In this document: piece after piece, positions 11,101 through 19,700 of the stretch
Position numbering within the stretch: the first letter of the stretch is position 1
Layout of the letters: the number at the start of each line of letters is the position of its first letter
DNA from: Kipferlia bialata
Lineage: Eukaryota > Fornicata
DNA: 31,364 nt
Reading direction: 5' to 3'
NCBI GenBank assembly: GCA_003568945.1
Contig: BDIP01000108.1
Location: 1-31,364 of the forward strand
Program-made: the position numbers and the translations under genes
Notes under the pieces: model-generated
Databases searched by the model: none
Told to the model about the DNA's origin: nothing
What the model saw: the letters and a program-made list of their open reading frames with translations, nothing else

Positions 11101-11751
11101 GGCCGTGACTCTGATGGAGGACGGCATAGCAGAGAACGACCTCGAGGAGAATCACATCGACGCCACCATCCAGGTGCCAGTCTGTCTCTTTCCGTTCTAT
11201 TTCATATACTTCTATCCGGTTATGTCTGCGTCGGTATTATTGTGTGGTGGTTGTGAGGCCCTTTCGTTTGGGTATAGATCCCCCCCCCCCCCTCTGTCTA
11301 TCTCTGACTGCTAGAAGTGTGTGGACCATGAGTGGGTGTGGCCCATCGACAGAATGCCAACAAGGTGGGTCCGCGTATTGTATACCGTATACTTTGTACT
11401 GTAAAAACTGTATAGTGTATACTGTATAGATATAGTATATACTGTATGGATATTTCAGATGATAGCAACTTCTACCAATACATACATGCGACACTCAATC
11501 TGACCATCAGGGGCAAGAACACTGAGTACCGCGTGCTGTTCCCTCGTGACCAGTTCATAGCGACATCGGCCCTGGAGGGGCTGGGGCAGGTGGCGCTGCC
11601 TGTTCTAATACCTACATGTATATTATTGTATACTTCTACTCTCTGGCCCTGGAGGGGTTGGGGCAGGTGGCATTGCATGATACCATTGTGTCTATGTCTA
11701 TATATATACATTAGCATGTGTGTATACTTCTGCTCTCTCCCCTTCGCTGTA

Positions 11752-11808
<57 letters not shown>

Positions 11809-12231
11809 AGATTGAGGTGCCTGAGGCCAGGTCCTTCCTCTCTGGCCTGTGGGCAGAGGCCGTGGTGGACAGTAAGGTATGGTGTATATGTATGTGTACT
11901 ATTATATTTGTATATAGTGAGGTAGGGTCGCATGGGGCTAAATGATGACATAGTCTCTTACTGTCGAGTTCACATTCCTCACTCTCCCTGTCTCTACAGA
12001 CACGCCCCACCCCCCACCCCAGACCATCCCGTCTGTGGTGGTCAAGAGAGAGCAGGCACAGACTAGGGTGGTAGACAGAAGCCGGTACAGTGTCACAAAC
12101 AGCCACATCAAGGTTGGTGTGGGAGTGTCCATAGTCTGTTGAGTTCATGTTGTGCCTATGTTGCTTGGACACTGTCTGATATCCAGGTCATCGTCGACAC
12201 TATCCGCAACAGACGAAACAGAGCAGAGTAG
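8126..12231 (+). CDS. Unrecognised protein, about 530 residues, multi-exon
   Basis: About 17 exons run from the ATG at 8126 (MSTGPSASSHGTDELVEVK) to TAG at 12229-12231 (DTIRNRRNRAE). The acidic N-terminus is followed by a compact segment, VPLFYVAIRVYFAVKQQ and VAKTVNHFGGDLYFDTARLP. A highly charged Arg/Glu/Lys helix comes next (about 9440-9570). After a hydrophobic patch (GGIVLLLLLWP) come conserved-looking stretches: EIKGLRVVAITRS, LELYAYMYLYFWSMHQRSL, VHHISSHEIRFKPKYEIY, CVDHEWVWPIDRMP and EYRVLFPRDQFIATSALEG. The mixed globular and charged layout suggests an intracellular, possibly nuclear protein, but I recognise no family. Two acceptors (before SNFYQYIHATL and before TIPSVVVKRE) must be placed at a second AG to avoid stops. 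Several exon ends are duplicated in the introns. Confidence 0.65.
10000..10125 (+). repeat. Exon end and donor duplicated in the next intron (case 1)
   Basis: The exon end at 10000-10032 (gcaatcaccagaagcacag, then ttcacaatgtg) recurs at 10094-10125 inside the following intron with one substitution before the donor. The copy is preceded by TTAG and followed by GTGGGT, so it has both splice-site dinucleotides. It is 29 nt long and would shift the frame if included. Confidence 0.85.
10171..10210. repeat. Four perfect copies of a 10-bp unit
   Basis: The unit attctacatg is repeated four times without change, in the same intron as the first exon-end duplication. Confidence 0.9.
10381..10610 (+). 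repeat. Exon end and donor duplicated in the next intron (case 2)
   Basis: The exon end and donor gactgctcagaggttag (10381-10397) recurs with one change at 10561-10577, 180 bp downstream. A shorter third copy (actgcccagag) lies at 10600-10610. Using the second donor would read through an in-frame TAG in the TA-rich intron, so it is unlikely to be a productive alternative exon end. Confidence 0.8.
11568..11738 (+). repeat. Exon end and donor duplicated in the next intron (case 3)
   Basis: The exon end plus donor at 11568-11594 (ggccctggagggg, then ctggggcaggtggc) recurs at 11645-11671 with one change. A second element (tgtatacttct(a/g)ctctct) is duplicated at 11627-11644 and 11721-11738. The extra donor is 77 nt downstream and would shift the frame. 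Confidence 0.85.
11757..11802 (+). repeat. (TC)n microsatellite before a 3' splice site
   Basis: About 23 TC dinucleotides run directly into TCACTGTCAG, the acceptor of the exon starting IEVPEARSFL. The tract is where a polypyrimidine stretch would lie. Confidence 0.95.
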
Positions 12232-13054
12232 TAGCAGTGCCACGTAGAGGAGTAGATACAGGTCTGACCTGACCTGCTGTTCCCTCATTGACACCCGATC
12301 AGCCTAGACCTAGCAGAGAGGGCCCTCGGAGTTGCCTCCCCTATCGAGGCCATGCTGTCTGTGTTACCCTTCGGCATGTGAGTGATTGATGGCTGCCACT
12401 CGTTTCCATCCAGTACCATACTATGCTGTGTTAGTGTAACTCCCTGCTTGGATCGTGTCCCTGTCCACTGGTGTCTGCCTTAGGTGTCAGTTGTGTGTGG
12501 TGTGTGCAGATACAGCTGTAGGACAGGAAACTGTTGCGCATACACTTCTGGTCATACGTGGATCCTTAGCTACTGTTGTCATATGTGCTATATTAGTAGG
12601 CTGTCAAGACTACACTTTGGTGTTCCCCTCTGACTCAGTGAGGGTGTCATATGATGGTCAGTGTAGTCCGATTTGAGAATATATGTGCTGCAACCGTCTC
12701 TGTTGGTTCCCCAAGAATATAATGTTAATTCTCTTTGTATTGCCTTGTTTCTGAATCTCCTCCATCATGGCGTCCATGAGGCTCCATAAAGAGCAATATC
12801 CGAAGAGAGAGTTCTCCTTACCAGGTTCCCAAGCACTATGTATATTGCTCTTCAGAGTGACTGCACAGAACTCAATACACACTGGATATTTCTTTTACCT
12901 GACAACTTTTACTCGGCCTCGTAGGATGGAGTGGGACCTATACTCTATATATTCCACAGGATTCTCATATAACAATTAATTCATGACTACCTATTGGTGT
13001 ACCAGATGGCGCTAGCAGAACAAGGAAAACATTGCGCAAGACAGTAGATAAGGG
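12232..13054. other. Spacer between convergent genes, with a coding-like island
   Basis: This separates the unknown plus-strand gene (stop at 12231) from the minus-strand gene ending at 13055. Positions 12302-12380 look like an exon: an acceptor-like end (cacccgatcag), codons reading LDLAERALGVASPIEAMLS then VLPFGM, and TGA or a GTGAGT donor. It cannot be joined in frame to the upstream gene. An 11-bp inverted repeat (aagagcaatat at 12789-12799, atattgctctt at 12842-12852) could form a long-loop hairpin. Other open frames here lack exon-like codon use. Confidence 0.5.
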
Positions 13055-14153
13055 TTAACAGTCGTCGCCTAGGTGTGCGATGTACGGGAGGGCCTGTCTG
13101 ATGAGGTCCCTCAGGGGGTAGTACACGTTGAACTGATGTGTCATGATCTCATCTTCTGTGGATGAGAGACAGATGTGTACATATATATCTATACTCTATG
13201 TAATGACCTGTGATATATACGTCATATATATACTGTATATCTATATACTAGAGTATGTATATATACTCTAACATTGCACTGAGAGAGCATGTTATTGTCA
13301 CTGAGGATGAGAGTCAGACGAGAGAGAGGTGAGACTCCTTATACTACATACTAACAATAACACTGACGCCAGAGAGTGTAATGATATAATAAGATATATA
13401 TATATAATAATGAGTATAGTGAGTATCATGTTCTTTTAGTCCATGTAGAGATGTACATACCTGTCGCCTCCTCCAGATTAATATCCCTGGCGCCAAGAGC
13501 TGCGTGACGCTTCCTTATGTACCTAAATGTACCCTATCCGTCAGTGAGGTGGCGAATGGAGTAATGATTGAACAGCAGATATCAATAAAGGTCGGTATAC
13601 AACTCATACCCTGGGAATGAGACCAGTCCTCTCGGCCCGATCCTCCAACTCGGCAACAACCCTGGTGTTGAGCCTTAGACACAAATTCACACCAAGGGTA
13701 ACAAGAATGAGAAGCACAAATTCAGCACCAATCACCTCTTGAATGGATGACGCTCCGCATATCTAAGAATAGTGGCCTTAGTCTCATTGACATGGTCCCT
13801 TATGAAGTTCTGCTGACATGAGAGCATGCTCCAAAGGGCTGATTACAGAGAGGAGGGATGCGTATACACCTCAATATCGATAAGAGAGAAAACACTACAA
13901 ACCTGACTCTGTGTGAGGTCCCAGAGCCGGTTCGGACCATATGCCAGGGCCCCAAGCCTACGTCAGAGTGGAGGGGGACACAACCAAAATATCCGATTGG
14001 AAAAGGAGAAAGAGAGAAATAGAATCTATAGTATAGATACACTCACCCTGGGGCAAAAAAGCCTCCATGGGCGTGAGCCACAGCGACAGTGTCCTGGAGG
14101 GTGCCAACTACGGAAGCCCTCTTCCCATTCTTCGCAACTACCTTGCCGGTCAT
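13055..14153 (-). CDS. Unrecognised 158-residue protein, six exons
   Basis: The ATG at 14153 opens MTGKVVAKNGKRASVVGT and the TAA stop is at 13055-13057. All six exons join in frame: ...HAHGGFFAPG|LGALAYGPNRLWDLTQS... QQNFIRDHVNETKATILR... LEDRAERTGLIPR|GTFRYIRKRHAAL... EDEIMTHQFNVYYPLRDLI ...IAHLGDDC. The first exon is 14047-14153. The GTFRY exon uses the acceptor ending GGATAG rather than the nearer TTTAG, which is needed to keep the frame. The protein looks soluble, with a helical basic middle and a Gly/Phe-rich N-terminal loop. It lacks a signal peptide or membrane segment and matches no family I know. A small structural flagellar protein is possible given the neighbours, but that is only context. 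Confidence 0.65.
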
Positions 14154-14756
14154 AAGGCGACAATGACTGAGATCGTTATAAAGGCTAATTCGAAGAGATA
14201 CGAGTCACCACACCCTTTGTATGGCAAAAACAATCTGTTAGTGTATATATACGTGACAAGGACACATTATACCCTCTGTCTCTCTGTTGCTACTATGTAG
14301 TGCCTGCCATCTTATCACTCATATACCAGGCCATCCAGTTCAGACTCGGCTAGTTCTGTCACAGAACTTCTGTGACTGACTACAGGTGACAAAGCTCTTG
14401 GACTACCACACCCGACCCCTCCACTGTCTCCCCTTTTCAGGTCGTCACTGTCATTATAATACCATACTATAATAACAATCTATAGCATGTTGTAGTGGAC
14501 CGACCTGCCGGTGACCGAATGTGCCTCCCTTGTAGGGAGTCCCTACCAGTGACCCTGGAGACCGAAAGTGAATTTGTTGTTGTTTACTAATTAGTTCGTG
14601 TGTCAATCCCTACAACCAGGCCCTAGTAATACTAGGCTAGTAGGCTACTAGGGCCCCTAGTGTATACCCAAAGGGTACAGCAGCACTGTGTTCTGCTCCC
14701 TCACGGTGGACCCTGCTCGCTCTGTCGCTGCTCTCGTTGATACTTGACTCCCTCCG
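14154..14756. other. Divergent intergenic region
   Basis: About 600 bp separate the minus-strand gene starting at 14153 from the candidate plus-strand gene at 14757. It is richer in A/T than the exons. One imperfect palindrome lies at about 14613-14650 (ggccctagta ... tactagggcc). I see no exon-like stretch on the plus strand that must be coding, and no known promoter motif. Confidence 0.4.
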
Positions 14757-15087
14757 ATGAGTGGAACGCCTAAATGGAACGGCCCATCACTGTTGGGCCA
14801 ACAAGCTGACAGGGAAGATATTAATACCTTAAGAGGAAGAGTTGGAATTGTCCAAACTCATAATGTGGGCCGCCGGTGGAGCAGGTTGGCGTCTTCTGGA
14901 TCAGAGGATCATATGGGTACTTACAATCGACTCAGACCCAATTAAGCTAAAGTCCTTCAGAGAAGACAACGTGTCACTAGGTCGACAATTAAACAGAATA
15001 CTTCAACTGTATTTCGACTATACAACACATCTTGGGCTTACAAACAAACATATGGTGGCTTCCTCCGCTAGAGTGGAGAAGAGGTAG
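14757..15087 (+). CDS. Candidate small coiled-coil protein, one intron (tentative)
   Basis: From the ATG at 14757 the frame reads MSGTPKWNGPSLLGQQ and ADREDINTLRGRVGIVQTHN. A typical-length intron from GTGGGC at 14865 to TTAAG at 14946 would join it in frame to LKSFREDNVSLGRQLNRIL and QLYFDYTTHLGLTNKHMV, ending at TAG 15085-15087 (about 82 residues). A 19-nt intron (GTACTTACAATCGACTCAG) is the other in-frame option. The predicted helix with DNVSLGRQLNRIL is faintly like short coiled-coil (SCOC-type) proteins. Codon use is more A/T-rich than the neighbours and the acceptor is weak, so this could be a chance frame. It would sit convergent to HYDIN with an 83-bp gap. Confidence 0.35.
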
Positions 15088-15168
15088 TATACTATGAGAA
15101 ACTGAGTCCGAACAACACAATAACACTTGAACTAGTCTGTCGTGCCAACTGACTCACAAAGATTATAC

Positions 15169-15175
15169 ATTTACT
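15169..15175 (-). terminator. AGTAAAT polyadenylation-like signal overlapping the HYDIN stop
   Basis: On the minus strand the HYDIN stop codon is embedded in AGTAAAT. Giardia polyadenylation signals are described as AGTRAAY at or just after the stop codon, and this matches exactly. The stops of the other genes in the window do not show a clear match, so the use of the signal here is inferred. Confidence 0.4.
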
Positions 15176-15470
15176 CAGATCCCCTAAGGTAGTAAGTCCA
15201 GGTATGGGTCTCTCCGTCAGCTGTGGTACCAACCACAACCAAGCGTCCACTTGCACGGCCCTTCCCAGCCCCTGCAGCGCTGTATCTCACCGACAGCTTC
15301 TGAGCAGTTCCCCTAGCAGGAACGTCCTCAGCGGCAGCGGAGAGAGCGAAACCACTGTTGTCGACCCGATAGACGCAGGACAGAACGCCGTGTGTCACGT
15401 TGCGGAAGGGCACCGGAGTGCCGGACCCTGAGGCTGGGACGGTGATGGGTCCTCTGGGCTCTGGGTTGGT
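15171..15470 (-). other. HYDIN: HYDIN C-terminal domain
   Basis: The last exon ends with GPITVPASGSGTPVPFRNV, then YRVDNSGFALSAA, a Gly-rich loop, GRLVVVG and TWTYYLRG. From memory human HYDIN ends GPFSIRAG..IPFKNVF..VDNPAF..KLTVSCP..WVYYLKG, giving the same order of motifs. This is the strongest single anchor for the identification. Confidence 0.9.
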
Positions 15471-16742
15471 GCACACTGCGCTGAGAGGCACAGTGTATGC
15501 ACCGCCCTCGGGGGAGGCCACGCGGAGGTAGGCGGTGGTGGGACCTGAGGATGCTGTGAGGGCGGCGGGCTCATATGCAACAGACACGGTGAACTCACGG
15601 CCGGCCTCTCCTGCGCGGCACCTTGGTACAGACACAGTAGCTGAAGGGAGGGAGAAGTCACGCAGCACAAGAGAGTCAGCGTCAGAGGCGACAGCAGCAC
15701 CGCCCTTCTCACGCTTCCCGCCCCGGCTCTGCTTGCTGCGGGCTGTAGTGTCTCCCTTTGAAGCGGATGCCGCAGCCTTGAGGGATGCCGCAGTCTCGAC
15801 CGAGACGGTGTACTCAATGGGGTCAGTGAGCAGCGACGTGGCACGTCCATAGGAGGTCAGACTGACTGAACGGGTCACAGATGACCCGAGGGGTGTGGTG
15901 AGAGCCAGCTTGCGGCACAGCAGTGCTGGTGCGGCAGAGGTGCGGACGGTGTAGGTCTCAGAGCCTAGCACACCGACGCTGAATGAGAGACGGGTGTCGG
16001 CAGATGCAGTTGGGGCGCCAGCAGTGGCCGCTGGTCCAGAGGGCACGAGGGGCATGTAGGCAACACGGACCTGACGAGTCTCCCTGCCATAAGAGAACCA
16101 ACAGTGACACCAATCACAATAGAGTCGGGGATATACTATGAGTATAGTACAGCAGACACCACGTACCTGGGAGCAAGGTCCATGGCCTTGGGTGTGACTG
16201 TCAGGGCGTCGTTGTCCCACTCTGCAGAGACGTGGAGGGCTGTGTCGAGGGGGTTGGAGAGGCGGATGCTCTGGGCAACCTGAGATGAGACAAAGCCACC
16301 CTTTCACAATTATTAATACTATTTTGAGACTTGAATCACTAGGGCATACCTCTTCTCTGCACCGTGTGTCCAGCTGAATCAGAGACACTACGTCTGGCTC
16401 AGAGAATGCCACGTTGACCTTGTATCTAACGTACTCCTGAGAGTGAGGACATGGTACTAAGAATATATGCTGATAAATGTGCACATACACCCTACCTGAT
16501 CAGCGGCAGTAAATGTGACAATGACAGAAACCTCTGCCTTGGCATAGCTGTAGAGGGACAGCACATAGCGACGGGAGGCGAGGCTGGTGTGAGGGGACGG
16601 CCTGGTCACTATTCACAATCCATATAAATGATTATACAAACGATATGCGTCCACCATACCTTGGAATGTCGATCTGCTGGGGTCCAGACAGGATGAGTGC
16701 CCGCTTGTCGACAGAGGACTCCACCTCATGAGTGACCCTGAC

Positions 16743-16785
<43 letters not shown>

Positions 16786-19700
16786 GAGAGACCCACTGCA
16801 GGTAGTTACACAAGAGGCAAGACGCTTCTAGAGGAAGCACAAGAGGGACAGTACCTGAAGCGCTGTGTGTTGGACATCCAGTTCCGGACACTAATGGGGA
16901 TGGCCAGCTGAGAACGAGCGGGACCTTAAGTGAGAGGAAGCTATTCGAGTACACTCTATCCATAATGGCATATCACATAGCATATAATAACATGTGACAC
17001 ACACCGCTGGCTTCCAGTGTCTCTGCGATACCGGGCTCTGTTGAGTTACCCTCGAGCTCGACAACCACGGCAGTACCATCGGACAGTGGCACGAAGACAG
17101 ACCTGGACTGTAAGCAGGAGAATAACACATTAACACCGCACCAACACTATACCAATACTAAACCATGGTTGAATACTCGTACCCAGTGAGAGCCTTTGGC
17201 TGACCCCGCTTTGTTGCTGGACCCCTCTGGGAGTCTGGGGCCGCCTCTGCCTCTGCCTCTCCCTCTCCCTCCTCAGCTGCGGGGGTGTGGATGGTGGTGC
17301 GTAGAGGGTGGAAGGTGACCGGAAGATCAGCACCACCTGGGGTGAGGACCAGACTGTGTCTCGAGGAAGACAACACACCAATGGGGTGAATAATGTATGA
17401 ACATATGGACATACCAGGTGGAAGAACAAGTCTCTGGGGCACGGAGAAGGCAGCGTCGCCACTGAGGGAGGGCTCAACCGTGTAGGAGACATTGGTGGCA
17501 TTGTTGACGCGTATTGTCTGCACCTGCTCCTCCCTGACCTCACAGGAGAAGGTGAGCTTCTCGGTGACACCTGACAGTGAGGAGCAAATAGAAGAGAGAG
17601 CAGTCTTGGGGATTCATAACACAACTAGGCTCTGCATGTACCTGGAGTCTTGATTCCCGATCCTAGGCACTCTAGAGCTAGGGGCTCAGCATATCCAGGA
17701 ACAGCTATCCTGAAGGTGAGTCGTAATTGGAAAGAGAGGCATATGGACAAAGGTACAGTATGCCAATAGAACTCTCTATATAATATATAATGACAATATA
17801 TAATATATTCAACGCAGCGCACCTGATGTTGTCGAGGTGGTACGATGTCTTGGAAGCAGGCCTGAACCTGACTGCTAGGCTGATGCTGCCGTTGGGGGGC
17901 AGGTACCCAGCAGTGGGTGTGATGTCGAAAGGGTGCGCCTTGCCTGAGGGTGAGCACTTTGAGACTGCATCTCAACGTATAAACGCGATACATACCTATG
18001 ATTCTTCCAAGAATCTGGCCGACACTCTCGAGTGCAAAGTCTGTTCCAACGTCCCCGGTGTTGGCCAGCTCTATGAACCTGGTTACCTCTGCTCCCATGA
18101 CAACGGACCCAAAGGAGACACGGGAGACATCTAGGCGGACACCCAAGCCGAGGGCAGCCCCAGAGACCTGGAAGAGGGGTGTCTCAATGGTTCCATTGGC
18201 AAGGACAGACACAGACTGAGGGTGAGGCACAGAGAGAGAGATTAGTATACAATAGTCCACTACTGCTGATTGTCTACCCCACCTCTGTGAATGTATCCAG
18301 TCTGAGGTAGGGCCTGAAGAACACGATGACAGAGACAGTGCCGTTGGGGGGTACGTCCATGCTGCTGGGAAGACCGTCCAGGAAGGCATTGGTAGGCTCA
18401 GTCGTGAGACCTGGGGTCAGGGAATTGGGGGTGGTGGTCATATGTGAGAATGTAAGTATATACACATATCTATATATCAATGCATGCATCAATATACTGT
18501 GTACACACACACCTGTCTGCATCTGGTTGGCTATCTGTGCCAGGGCACGCGTACCGTCTCTGACAACTCTATCGGTGTCAGCGGTGTTGAACATGCCTGG
18601 GATCAGAAACACACACAAATATACACTGCTATATACACTACCAAAATTTACTATACATATATACGGGAACAATTGGTACCAGTACCTAGGTAGAGACCGG
18701 GAACAGTGGCGGCACTGTCTGCCAGAAGCTTCAAAGGACACACACAGGCAGCCTTGTTGGTAACGGGGATAACCTAGAGGTGAGTGTAACAGGAAGACAG
18801 TAGATATAACAATGCAATACAATATAATAGAATGAGTTGTGGTAGAGAGATGTGCAGACACGAGGAGTGTACCTTGACCACAGCCTTCTGTCCACTGGCA
18901 CCCAGGGGAACGGCACCTAGGTCGACATTTCTGGTAATGAGATGGTGAGTATGCGGCTATATATGCATATGGAGACCGTCACGCACGATATACAAACAAC
19001 ACACACACACACAAATATATATATACATATATATATATTTATGTACCTGGTGCCGCAGTGTACAAGAAGGGGCACGCCCTGGCCTGTCACTGTGCACAGA
19101 ATGCGGGTGAGACCATTGACCACAAAGGTCAGGGTCTCCTTATAGGAGCGGACCTGGGGTTAGTCAAGAATGTCATTGAGATTGCTGACTCTACTAATTA
19201 GCAGACGTGTGTACACTTAACAGCGTGGAGTGATACCTGGGTGGGCTTGAATGTGATTGTGAGGGTGCGGCTCTCGTTTGGCTCGAGGATGGCAGACGCA
19301 CTCTCGTCAACTGGAGGTGAGATTGGTATATGGTTCGTTTGAAATAGAGAGTAGATTGATATAGACCAGTCCACCATACCTGACACCACGTCACTGGCAC
19401 ACTCGAGCTCAACGGCAAGAGACTGCGAATCACAGTTCTTGAGGAGCAGCTGTCTGGGTGTGAGAAGGCATATATGTGGGATGTATTATACTGCTATAGC
19501 GATGAGTACAGTGACGTGGGTACCTGGTGGCCACTGGGGCCCCTGCCGTGTAGAGGAAGGCGGGCCCAAAGGCATGCCTCGTCCAGGACAGGTCCAGGAG
19601 AGGCTTGGCACTCTTGGCAGACAGCAGCACCTGAAGTAAGATGTAATGATAGAACTCAGATGACGATCCCATGTGTTGTACCTCGTACTGGGGTCCGTCA

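Noticed and set aside
12455-12676. Plus-strand open frame of 73 residues with a hydrophobic middle
   Set aside because: It has no exon-like codon bias, no good splice or start context and no neighbour it joins. It falls in a convergent spacer.
12658-12882. Minus-strand open frame reading SLMDAMMEEIQKQGNTKR
   Set aside because: It looks weakly helical but opens and closes without splice signals, does not join the minus-strand gene at 13055, and lies in A/T-rich spacer.
14420-14720. tRNA or other structured RNA gene in the divergent spacer
   Set aside because: Several short dyads are present (for example around ggccctagta), but no cloverleaf, no GGTTCRA box and no anticodon arm could be built.
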